Positions 13,628 to 20,494 of a stretch of 27,836 nt of DNA are shown here, piece after piece. The position numbers were made by a program, and so were the translations under genes. Positions within the stretch are counted from its first letter, which is position 1. The number at the start of each line of letters is the position of its first letter. The DNA lies in NCBI GenBank assembly GCA_003518105.1, contig DOZH01000003.1:69110-96945 (forward strand), in the 5' to 3' direction. A model generated the notes under the pieces. It was given only the letters and a program-made list of their open reading frames with translations, made no database searches and was not told the DNA's origin. Source of the DNA: Candidatus Uhrbacteria bacterium (lineage in GTDB: Bacteria > Patescibacteriota > Patescibacteriia > UBA9934).

Positions 13628-13656
13628 TAGACAGTAAGCCATTCTTATGATATATT
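13628..13656 (+). promoter_or_regulatory. Cassette promoter, family 2 copy b
   Basis: TAGACA (13628-13633), a 17-bp spacer and TATATT (13651-13656). The following leader CTTAGTCTTGGACACTCCG matches the one after 10406. Confidence 0.8.
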
Positions 13657-13713
13657 CCTTAGTCTTGGACACTCCGTCCTCGACCATCTCCACGCCCATT
13701 TCAGGAGCCTCTC

Positions 13714-14250
13714 GTGACCACCTCACCCGCCACTCTCAGCGTGCGCAATACCTACTTCTCCTCGGCCTTCTGGACCTGTGCCTTCAGCTTGCTCCTGTTG
13801 TCTACCTCGTTCTTGTTGGTGCTGTATCTCCTGCATGAACCAACGATGACCAACGAATTGTTGGTCATCCTCGGCCTCGTCTGGTGCACACTCGCGCCTA
13901 TCACACTAGTAATGTTTCGCAGCACATACATCATCAGGCATGATTACCAGATGGCTCAGTTGATCGACATGTACGCCAACCTGCACGAATCAACAAGACT
14001 AGCTGGATTTCTCAATGCCTACCACCAGCACCAACGACGTCCTACGTCATTCACTCTCGCTGATTGTCTCAGCTGGGTGAATAAATACGTAAAAGTCCTA
14101 GATGTTGTTAGCGCCACACACTACCTGACAGAACTTGAGAACGATGGCGACATCCTGGTCGACCGCCCTGCCGATGGCAACCTCGTCATCACATTGACAC
14201 AACAATTTCACAAACAACTAAATTTCGCCAACCGCCACATCCGTCAGTAG
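13714..14250 (+). CDS. Two-pass membrane protein with C-terminal winged-helix-like domain (copy G)
   Basis: A 178-aa protein starting with GTG; AGGAG lies 7 nt upstream. Two membrane spans (about 18-42 and 50-68) precede a soluble C-terminal domain almost identical in pattern to copy D: FLNAYHQHQRRPTSFTLADC, WVNKY, and LVDRPADGNLVITLTQQF, where copy D has VVDRPADGNLVITLTKQF. D and G are therefore close paralogues, yet G uses promoter family 2 and the shared cassette terminator, while D uses family 3. The function is unknown. The strong conservation of the RPADGNLVITLT segment points to a functional surface in that domain. Confidence 0.78.
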   Translation: MTTSPATLSVRNTYFSSAFWTCAFSLLLLSTSFLLVLYLLHEPTMTNELLVILGLVWCTLAPITLVMFRSTYIIRHDYQMAQLIDMYANLHESTRLAGFLNAYHQHQRRPTSFTLADCLSWVNKYVKVLDVVSATHYLTELENDGDILVDRPADGNLVITLTQQFHKQLNFANRHIRQ

Positions 14251-14255
14251 CTCGT

Positions 14256-14332
14256 GCACCCGCACTGGCAGCCAACCACGATTCCCATCAGGGCATCGAC
14301 GGAAGCTGCTCGTGTCGGGTGCTTCTGTTTTA
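14256..14332 (+). terminator. Conserved cassette terminator, copy 5
   Basis: Left arm GCACCCGCAC from 14256, right arm GCTGCTCGTGTCGGGTGC ending at 14322, then TTCTGTTTT. It runs directly into the next promoter. Confidence 0.9.
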
Positions 14333-14361
14333 TTGCTAAAAACTGGCATTTCTGGCACATT
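14333..14361 (+). promoter_or_regulatory. Cassette promoter, family 4 copy b
   Basis: TTGCTA (14333-14338), a 17-bp spacer and CACATT (14356-14361), the same sequence as 13144-13172. Confidence 0.65.
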
Positions 14362-14415
14362 ACTTCCGTCCGCATTCCGCTGACGCCAGCCTCAAACAAG
14401 TACGGAGCAACAGCC

Positions 14416-15063
14416 ATGTCATTCACCGACCTCTCCCACTTCATCACCGGCGTCATGTGCGACTTCGACGGCCGGACCATCGAGGGCATCGCCATCCTGG
14501 AGGAACTCATCCGCCGCGAGAAACCCGAACTCTGCGGTACCTGTTCACCCACCGCTGCCTTCAGCGCTTTCCACGGCAACAGCCGCATGATCGCCGCTTA
14601 CAAGATCTCTGGCAAGAAACCACCACGCATCATCGGCTGGCTCCAGCTCACCAAGACGGACGTTGTCTTCAGCAACGCGCCACAAGTCGAGGTTCGGCGC
14701 TACTGGCTCGAGGACCGCTACCTCAACACCAACGTCATGCAGAAGATGCTCGTCACCACCAAGCGATTCGCGGCCAGCACCTGGCGAGCCGACAGCCTGC
14801 GGCTCTTCACCGACCAACCGGCCATCGACGAGCACATCCGCTACCTGGGCGGCATCACCTGGCAAACAAACGCCAATCGCTGGGAAGGCTACCTCGCCAC
14901 CCAGTGGCACGCCTACGATGCGACCAGCACCCTACCGCCTCCACCGGCCGATCTCCTCTCAGCCGTACTTCGCACCAAAGAACGCTGGCGTCTAACCCAG
15001 TGCGTGCCGAGCCAGAGCAAACCTCCAGCTCCCACAGACTACGGCAGTAGCTCCATAAGCTAG
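14416..15063 (+). CDS. Unknown protein, possibly GNAT-like
   Basis: A 215-aa soluble protein. The middle part (IIGWLQLTKTDVVFSN, then RRYWLEDRYLNTNVMQKML, SLRLFTDQPAIDEHIRYLGG and WEGYLATQW) has the strand-helix order of a GNAT acetyltransferase, but the acetyl-CoA-binding R/Q-x-x-G-x-G/A loop is not evident. The assignment is weak. The N-terminal part has three Cys (VMCDFDG, ELCGTC). The C-terminal 30 residues are Pro/Ser-rich and probably disordered. The ATG at 14416 is chosen because GGAG lies upstream and the promoter lies at 14333; a longer frame would run back through the terminator. Confidence 0.65.
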   Translation: MSFTDLSHFITGVMCDFDGRTIEGIAILEELIRREKPELCGTCSPTAAFSAFHGNSRMIAAYKISGKKPPRIIGWLQLTKTDVVFSNAPQVEVRRYWLEDRYLNTNVMQKMLVTTKRFAASTWRADSLRLFTDQPAIDEHIRYLGGITWQTNANRWEGYLATQWHAYDATSTLPPPPADLLSAVLRTKERWRLTQCVPSQSKPPAPTDYGSSSIS

Positions 15064-15076
15064 CCGCCCGTCCCCT

Positions 15077-15116
15077 AGCCCGCCGTCGACCTCGTGTCGG
15101 CCGCGGGCTTTCTTCA
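15077..15116 (+). terminator. Intrinsic terminator at the end of the array
   Basis: AGCCCG (15077-15082) pairs with CGGGCT (15104-15109), with inner GTCGAC/GTCGGC pairing, then TTTCTTC. Confidence 0.75.
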
Positions 15117-15121
15117 TCCTA

Positions 15122-15163
15122 CAAAAAAGACGGCACACCCGAGGTCGCTACCCCGAATGTGCC
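15122..15163 (-). terminator. Intrinsic terminator of the lipoprotein gene at 15187
   Basis: On the minus strand GGCACATTCGGGG (15151-15163) pairs with CCTCGGGTGTGCC (15132-15144), followed by GTCTTTTTT. Confidence 0.85.
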
Positions 15164-15186
15164 AGACTACGCTCGCCGACCAAATG

Positions 15187-15612
15187 CTACTCCGTGTTGA
15201 TGATGAAGCCGCCAACCAGAGTGATTGTCATCTTCTCACCGTGATACACCGGGTCCACCAGCTTCTTTTCCAAGCCGACTGGCCCCACAAGCAACACGAG
15301 TACCACGTAGTCACCAGGGTGATCACCGCACTCCCGCTTGCTCTCGTCGAACTTCTCGACAATGGTCCGCCTGGGAACTCCCAGCTCGACCGGCTCAAAT
15401 TGGCTACAAGTCCGCCACCCATCTGTCCCTGCGTCAACCGAGTTGGTCGCCACCATGAGCACCGTAAACGGCTTGTCGCCATAGCGCTTGGTGCCGCGCT
15501 CGACAATCGCCAGCAGTTCAGTCTCAGCATCGACTGGCTCAGCAGCCAGTTCGACACTGGGCATTTTGTGCAAGCAACCAACTAGAAGCAACAAAGCAAG
15601 AACTGTGAACAT
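15187..15612 (-). CDS. Predicted lipoprotein downstream of thyX
   Basis: A 141-aa protein with signal MFTVLALLLLVGC, lipobox LVGC and Cys 13. The mature part has FTVLMVATNSVDAGTDGW and a run of hydrophobic strands (YVVLVLLVGPVG), suggesting a small beta-rich surface domain. No known family is recognised. A perfect AGGAGG lies 6 nt before the ATG and overlaps the TAG stop of thyX (TAGGAGG), so it is translated from the thyX message by coupling or re-initiation. An exported protein behind a nucleotide enzyme is unusual and may reflect insertion of a foreign gene behind thyX. Confidence 0.75.
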   Translation of the reverse strand: MFTVLALLLLVGCLHKMPSVELAAEPVDAETELLAIVERGTKRYGDKPFTVLMVATNSVDAGTDGWRTCSQFEPVELGVPRRTIVEKFDESKRECGDHPGDYVVLVLLVGPVGLEKKLVDPVYHGEKMTITLVGGFIINTE

Positions 15613-15621
15613 GTTGACCTC

Positions 15622-17454
15622 CTATTCATCGGTTAATCCCTTTTCAATCCTCTTCTGCGACTGCCTGGCCTCAGCGTCGGCCCTACTCCACGGATAGTCA
15701 TTGTGATCAACGAACCCCATCAAACCAGCCTCTTTTAGCCACGGAGCCTTCGTCGTTATTATCTTTTCCATTGTTTGACACACGCGTCGGTAATCCGGGT
15801 GACCCTGCGGCACGGTGCGAATCTCTAAAAAGTGCTGAGCCTGACGCAAATTGAAGCCCATCGTAAAACGAATGTGGTGACCAAACGTCACGCAATACTG
15901 CGCCACTTCCGGCCCAACAGATTCGACGAGCTGATCGTAGAGCTTACCAATCTCGCCGATAAGGCTTCGTACCTCGTCACCCAAGCCAATCGCTTCAATA
16001 TCCGCTGGCACGGTAAAGCCGAGGTGCGGATTCAATAACTGACGCTGTTGCGTCATTATGCGGTGGCGGTGCAAGTCACGGAAAATTCCAAAGTTACCAG
16101 TAATTTCAAAAGTAATTGGGTAACCCAATTCCAGCCCACGGCCAATTCGGTCACGGCGCGTGGCTCGGGTGCCCACGATTTCTTTAATCAACTCAATTAG
16201 CTTCTCTTTCGACAACGTCATCAACGTCGACACCATGCTGCGGTAAGTGGCTCGCGTAAACGGAAAGTATGTTGCTGCCAGTGTATGCGCAATCGGCTCA
16301 ATATTGTCGTCAATAATGTCTGGCAACTCCTCCCACGTTACTTCCGCCGTCGACTTCTCGAATTGCAAAAACTGTGGGAACTCGCGGGCAATCTGCTGCC
16401 GCGTCCGCTCATCTACTCCCATCGTATACTTCTCGCCACTCGGGTCCGCCCGTTTAACGTACTTTGGAATCACTTTATTCAGTGTCCCGTGTAAACGCTC
16501 CGCAATATCATGGAACTCGCTACTGCCCGAAGAATACATGCGCTTCAGCAAGTGCTCAAAAGTTCGACCATTCGCCACCATCGCCACGTTGGTAAGAGTC
16601 GAGGCTGGCAACACCACTCGAGCCACGTCACACGCTTTAGTCTTCAAATCAAACTTGTAAACGCGCTTGAACTCTTTAATTTCTTTTTCGTCCGTCAAAT
16701 CAACCAGCTTCAGTTTTGTCATGTCACCTGGGCGAATAGCATATTCCGCCGTTTCCACTGGCTTAATCTGCTGGTAATATTCAGTCAGGGCGTCGACCAA
16801 CCGGCTATACAAATCAAACGCCTTATCCATCAAAATAACATAACTCCCAGCTTGCGGCGACTTCATAATCGCAGCTTCTCGTAAGTACCACCATCGCCCA
16901 GTTACCGGGTCGCGTTCTGTGTAATAGACGTAACGGCTAGATTGCTCAATGAAGCCGCCAAGTCTGCGATCCTCAATAACCTTCGTCGCTAAATTGCTGA
17001 CCGAATTAAAAAGCACAGTGGCCCACTCAAGTTCCTGCACTGAATCGTCGCCGTACTGAATCAGGATACGCTCAATAATTTCATTGAGTTTCTGCGTCTT
17101 CAGTTCGCCGACGGGGGAATTCAGAGCCAACGACTCCTCGGGCGTGGTAATTAGAAACTCATTCATGAGTACATCTACAACCGTGCCCTGAATACGGCTT
17201 TGGCGAGCAAGCATGGCACCCGCCACTCCGTGGAGTCGTTTCATGTCGAGTGCGGTCACTGTGCTTTCCGGCGATACTAGGTACGGTCGAGCTAATGCAA
17301 AAGCTGTGTCGCTCACAAACGACCGGTAAGGCAAAGCCACGCCATCGCCGTACGCGACCTGCGTGGTGCTTGTGCCATCCGCCGCTTCAACCGCAAACGT
17401 CGCCTGTCGATCACTCTGATCTACCTTACGAAATTTTGCGCCTGCTTGCGACAT
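15622..17454 (-). CDS. thyX: Double-length flavin-dependent thymidylate synthase (ThyX-like)
   Basis: A 610-aa protein, more than twice the usual ThyX length (about 220-300 aa), with two ThyX-like halves. The first half (to about 310) contains YGDDSVQELEWA and DRRLGGFIEQSSRYVYY, which keeps the 7-residue gap and S-x-R-Y end of the ThyX motif RHR-x7-S-x-R but has DRR for RHR. The second half has DLHRHRIMTQQRQLLNP, which keeps RHR but has lost the S-x-R. ThyX makes dTMP from dUMP using methylene-tetrahydrofolate, NAD(P)H and FAD. The two halves may complement each other. Similar long proteins are known in uncultivated bacteria. It has a promoter at 17485-17512 and shares a transcript with the lipoprotein gene. 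Confidence 0.82.
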   Translation of the reverse strand: MSQAGAKFRKVDQSDRQATFAVEAADGTSTTQVAYGDGVALPYRSFVSDTAFALARPYLVSPESTVTALDMKRLHGVAGAMLARQSRIQGTVVDVLMNEFLITTPEESLALNSPVGELKTQKLNEIIERILIQYGDDSVQELEWATVLFNSVSNLATKVIEDRRLGGFIEQSSRYVYYTERDPVTGRWWYLREAAIMKSPQAGSYVILMDKAFDLYSRLVDALTEYYQQIKPVETAEYAIRPGDMTKLKLVDLTDEKEIKEFKRVYKFDLKTKACDVARVVLPASTLTNVAMVANGRTFEHLLKRMYSSGSSEFHDIAERLHGTLNKVIPKYVKRADPSGEKYTMGVDERTRQQIAREFPQFLQFEKSTAEVTWEELPDIIDDNIEPIAHTLAATYFPFTRATYRSMVSTLMTLSKEKLIELIKEIVGTRATRRDRIGRGLELGYPITFEITGNFGIFRDLHRHRIMTQQRQLLNPHLGFTVPADIEAIGLGDEVRSLIGEIGKLYDQLVESVGPEVAQYCVTFGHHIRFTMGFNLRQAQHFLEIRTVPQGHPDYRRVCQTMEKIITTKAPWLKEAGLMGFVDHNDYPWSRADAEARQSQKRIEKGLTDE

Positions 17455-17484
17455 AACTTTTTTACTTTATCTCAACCTGCGACC

Positions 17485-17512
17485 ATCTTACACGCCAACC
17501 GTTTCTGGTCAA
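17485..17512 (-). promoter_or_regulatory. Promoter of thyX
   Basis: On the minus strand TTGACC (17507-17512), a 16-bp spacer and TAAGAT (17485-17490), 30 nt before the ATG. Confidence 0.6.
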
Positions 17513-17534
17513 CGAATGGGTGTGGATAAAGACT

Positions 17535-18450
17535 GGGGTCAGGTCGTCGATCGTCTGGTTTTATGTTATTGTGCAGCAATATGGCCCGTCCCCTTCGCAT
17601 AGAATATCCAGGCGCTTTTTATCACATCACTTCTCGTGGCAATAAACGCTTACCAATTTTTGTTAACGACCTTGATCGTAAACATTTTGTTACCGTTCTG
17701 GCAGCTACTTGCGTCACCTTCAACTGGTGCTGTCACGCTTATTGTCTAATGGACAATCATTACCACCTTCTCATCGAAACTTTAGAGGCCAATCTGGCCG
17801 CCGGCATGCGCAACCTTAACGGTATTTACACGCAAGATTTCAACTACCATCACAATACAGTTGGACATCTACTTCAAGGCCGTTACAAGGCAATTCTTAT
17901 CGAAGAAGAAACTTATCTTCAAGAAGTTACTCGGTACATTGTCCTCAACCCAGTCCGCGCTAAATTGGTCCACAAACCCGAACGCTGGAAATGGAGTAAT
18001 TTCAGAGCTACAAGCGGACTTATTACTGCACCAGATTTTCTAGACATCAACACAACACTGCAAAAATTTTCTAAAACTAAAACAAAAGCTCAACAAAAAT
18101 ATCATGAGTTCGTTCTTAACGGCATAGGCCAATCATCACCATTCCTCGAAGTATCAGCCAAAAACATCCTCGGTTCCCCACAATTCGTCGCGGCTATATG
18201 GGAGAAGACCCAAGAATCTACCAATTTTACAGAAATCCCTGTAGTCGAAAGACTAGTTGGACGTCCCAGCCTGGACGACTTGCTTAGTGGTTGCAAATCT
18301 AAAGCCGAGCGAAATCGAGGTATCTTCTCAGCCAGACAAACATGCGCATATTCACTTACTGAAATTGCTCGTCATCTTCATCTTCAACGCTCAACAGTTT
18401 CAAGTATATTCAATAAATTATTAAAACCAGACGATCGACGACCTGACCCC
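17535..18450. mobile_element. Y1/REP-type transposase element with 29-bp perfect inverted ends
   Basis: The 29 bases at 17535-17563 (starting GGGGTCAGGTCG) are the exact reverse complement of 18422-18450 (ending CGACCTGACCCC). They bound a 916-bp unit with one transposase gene. The right end lies inside the coding region and codes for the last residues before the frame runs out of the element. The element sits directly between thyX and dut, three bases before the dut start codon. No target duplication is evident. Confidence 0.88.
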
Positions 18451-18459
18451 GTATGCTAA
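17581..18459 (+). CDS. REP-associated tyrosine transposase-like protein (Y1_Tnp)
   Basis: A 292-aa protein beginning MARPLRIEYPGAFYHITSRGN, the hallmark N-terminus of the REP-associated IS200/IS605-like family. The HUH motif is DNHYHLLIET (HYH), and the likely catalytic Tyr lies in the YLQEVTRYIVLNPVRA helix. These enzymes cut and join single-stranded DNA at hairpin ends. The C-terminal 120 residues include AYSLTEIARHLHLQRSTVSSIFNKL, a helix-turn-helix. The start at 17581 fits the family; an upstream frame from 17563 begins in the inverted repeat. The stop at 18457-18459 lies beyond the right end and overlaps the dut start (ATGCTAA). Confidence 0.9.
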   Translation: MARPLRIEYPGAFYHITSRGNKRLPIFVNDLDRKHFVTVLAATCVTFNWCCHAYCLMDNHYHLLIETLEANLAAGMRNLNGIYTQDFNYHHNTVGHLLQGRYKAILIEEETYLQEVTRYIVLNPVRAKLVHKPERWKWSNFRATSGLITAPDFLDINTTLQKFSKTKTKAQQKYHEFVLNGIGQSSPFLEVSAKNILGSPQFVAAIWEKTQESTNFTEIPVVERLVGRPSLDDLLSGCKSKAERNRGIFSARQTCAYSLTEIARHLHLQRSTVSSIFNKLLKPDDRRPDPVC

Positions 18460-18884
18460 TCTCCTTCAAAAAAACCCACCCCGCCGCCCTCACTCCCGCC
18501 TTTCAAACCCCCGGCGCTGCCGGCTTCGACCTCGCCCTCGTGGAAGATCTCACTATCCCTCCCCGCAGCTTCAGCAAAACCTCCACCGGCCTCATAATCC
18601 AAGTCCCCACCGGTTATTTTCTTCTCATCACCTCCCGCAGTTCCAACTCCCTCAAAAAAGGTATAGCACTAGCCAATGGTGTCGGCATCATCGACTCCGA
18701 CTACTGTGGCCCGAACGACATCATCGGCCTCATCATCGAAAATATTACCGATCTACCAGTCTCTCTAAAAGCTGGCGATCGTGTTGCTCAAGGCCTCATC
18801 CTCCCCGTCCCCGCCATCACCTTCACGGAACTCACAGGCGACATTACCACCAGTGATCGCGGCGGATTTGGGTCAACTGGCTAA
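18453..18884 (+). CDS. dut: dUTP diphosphatase (dUTPase)
   Basis: A 143-aa trimeric-type dUTPase, hydrolysing dUTP to dUMP and pyrophosphate, in the cytoplasm. All five motifs are visible: 1, GAAGFDL (21-27); 2, SRSSNSLKKG (61-70); 3, GVGIIDSDYCG (76-86); 4, RVAQGLI; and 5, the C-terminal RGGFGSTG. Motif 2 has SN where SGLA is usual. Its product dUMP is the substrate of ThyX encoded upstream on the other strand. The ATG overlaps the transposase stop by 4 nt, so its original promoter has been displaced and it may now depend on transposase translation or read-through. Confidence 0.92.
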   Translation: MLISFKKTHPAALTPAFQTPGAAGFDLALVEDLTIPPRSFSKTSTGLIIQVPTGYFLLITSRSSNSLKKGIALANGVGIIDSDYCGPNDIIGLIIENITDLPVSLKAGDRVAQGLILPVPAITFTELTGDITTSDRGGFGSTG

Positions 18885-18887
18885 GCC

Positions 18888-18896
18888 TGCTATACT
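18888..18896 (+). promoter_or_regulatory. Extended -10 promoter of the membrane-protein/gatB run
   Basis: TGCTATACT ends at 18896, with TTGGGT 17 bp upstream (inside the dut 3' end). The ATG is 22 nt downstream at 18919. Confidence 0.7.
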
Positions 18897-18918
18897 ACCC
18901 TCAAATATATTATCCCCT

Positions 18919-19773
18919 ATGGCCTCATTGATTAGCGTTGGACAAGTCGTCGACCAAAGCATTCACCACTACCGCAAATATTTCAAAAACTTACTTAACA
19001 TCTCACTCTACCTCTTTGCCGGTACACCCTTTTTTATCGCCGCCACCATCCTTTACTCTACCACCGACAACACCCGTCTCATCATCAGCGCCGTCTGTAC
19101 TCTCATTGGTACATTAGTTTCAGCTATAGCCAGTATTTGGACTTTTAACGCCCTTATTTTCACTGTCGACGCCGAAGTACAAAATAAAAAGACTAAAACA
19201 GAAGTCCTCAATCGCTCAGCCTGGAAAAAGTTCTGGCCATCGCTTGCTCTCTCAATCATCATTGCTCTCGCCTCAATCATCGTCACCGTCCTCTGCTTGC
19301 TGCCTGCTGCTGCTATCTTCCTCGTCTCTACTGCCATGCACGCCAACAGCCTCTTGCCCTTCTTGGCCGGCATCATCTTCCTTCTCTTTGGCATAGTTAT
19401 TGCCATCTGCGTGGTGGGCTGGATTCTTGTTACCACACTCTTCGCCCCTTATGCCCTCATGCTGGAAGACAACAAAATCATCCAGTCTCTTCATCGCGCC
19501 CGCAACCTTATTAACGGCCGCTGGTGGGCTACCTTGCTCCGTCTCATCCTACCAAACCTCTGTATCGCCATCATCGTCTACCTCATTCCAAAAATTATTC
19601 ACTTCTTCCTCTCTATCTTAGCAGTCGGCTCACCTAGCATAATCATGCCACTTTTCATCATCAACGACATTGCCAACGTCGCCCTCTACGCCTTAACCGT
19701 TCCTTTCTTAGTGATTGCCAACTATTATGTCTTCCAAAGCCTCGTCGACACCTACAAACAAAACGCTTCCTAG
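18919..19773 (+). CDS. Polytopic membrane protein 1
   Basis: A 284-aa protein, MASLISVGQVVDQSIHHYRKYFKN at the N-terminus, with about six hydrophobic segments (around 30-48, 58-85, 108-135, 142-172, 205-232, 245-275). The amphipathic start followed by membrane segments, and the LHRARNLINGRWWATLLRLI stretch, recall the membrane domain linked to glycerophosphodiester phosphodiesterases (YciC/DUF975-like). The exact family is not certain. The start at 18919 is chosen over one at 18781 in dut because the promoter lies at 18888-18896. The next gene overlaps its end by 47 nt and encodes a similar protein, so the two may form a pair. Confidence 0.75.
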   Translation: MASLISVGQVVDQSIHHYRKYFKNLLNISLYLFAGTPFFIAATILYSTTDNTRLIISAVCTLIGTLVSAIASIWTFNALIFTVDAEVQNKKTKTEVLNRSAWKKFWPSLALSIIIALASIIVTVLCLLPAAAIFLVSTAMHANSLLPFLAGIIFLLFGIVIAICVVGWILVTTLFAPYALMLEDNKIIQSLHRARNLINGRWWATLLRLILPNLCIAIIVYLIPKIIHFFLSILAVGSPSIIMPLFIINDIANVALYALTVPFLVIANYYVFQSLVDTYKQNAS

Positions 19774-20482
19774 TTTTTTCTCTCTTCTCCGCAGTAGCCT
19801 CGCCTTGATTCGCCAAAATTTTAGCGCCATCCTCGGTTATACGGGTTGGCTTCTGTTACCAATCATCGCCCATATCATCATCCGTACCACGCTCGGCTTA
19901 TCAGATCTCGGCACTTTCCTCGACCTCCTCGCCAACATCATTCTTGTTTTCATCGCCATCAATCTTTGCAACACCATCGCCCTCCACGTCCCAATTTGGC
20001 AAACTAAATTCACTAACGACAGCGAACGCCTCGCCGCTAGTGCTACTGCCACAGCTCTGGCCCAAAAAAATATCTCCTCCGTGCTCTGGGTTATTATCAT
20101 CTCCAGTTTCATCACCCTAGTCGGCTACGCCCTCATCATTCCAGGCCTCATCTTCGCCACTTGGTTCGCTTTCGCTCCACTAACTATTCTCTTTGAAAAC
20201 ACTCGTGGTATCGCCGCCTTACAAGCTAGCCGTAATTTATTGCGTGGACGTTTCTGGAGTGCCGCTCTCCGTTTTTGGAGTTTTGAATTTCTTATTCTCA
20301 TCTCCTACTTAATCATCGCCGGCCTCATCCTTGTTGCTTTCGGCTGGCAACCAAGCACCTCCTTTGGCGAATGGACGCCACCCCTAGCCGCCGACACCCT
20401 CATGAACTTCCTCGAACTCGCCGTCCTACCTCTAATCGTCATCTACACCACGCTCCTTTACCAGGCTTTAAAAGTCGAGTAA
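19727..20482 (+). CDS. Polytopic membrane protein 2
   Basis: A 251-aa protein with about six hydrophobic segments and the same plan as its neighbour: IRQNFSAILGYTGWLLLPIIAH near the N-terminus, then LQASRNLLRGRFWSAALRFW, which matches LHRARNLINGRWWATLLRLI in protein 1. The two are distant paralogues. The ATG at 19727 is used; a TTG at 19715 is an alternative. The 47-nt overlap with the previous gene in another frame implies translational coupling. gatB follows after 12 nt, so all three may be one transcript. No enzymatic motif is seen. Confidence 0.7.
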   Translation: MSSKASSTPTNKTLPSFFSLLRSSLALIRQNFSAILGYTGWLLLPIIAHIIIRTTLGLSDLGTFLDLLANIILVFIAINLCNTIALHVPIWQTKFTNDSERLAASATATALAQKNISSVLWVIIISSFITLVGYALIIPGLIFATWFAFAPLTILFENTRGIAALQASRNLLRGRFWSAALRFWSFEFLILISYLIIAGLILVAFGWQPSTSFGEWTPPLAADTLMNFLELAVLPLIVIYTTLLYQALKVE

Positions 20483-20494
20483 AGTGGTTTCATT

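Noticed and set aside
8471..15116. Integron or CRISPR array
   Set aside because: Repeats are promoter and terminator sequences with gene-sized unequal spacing. No integrase, attC-like core sites, cas genes or short regular direct repeats are present.
15094..15585. A 163-codon plus-strand frame opposite the lipoprotein gene
   Set aside because: It lacks a ribosome site and overlaps a minus-strand gene with a lipobox, perfect AGGAGG and terminator.
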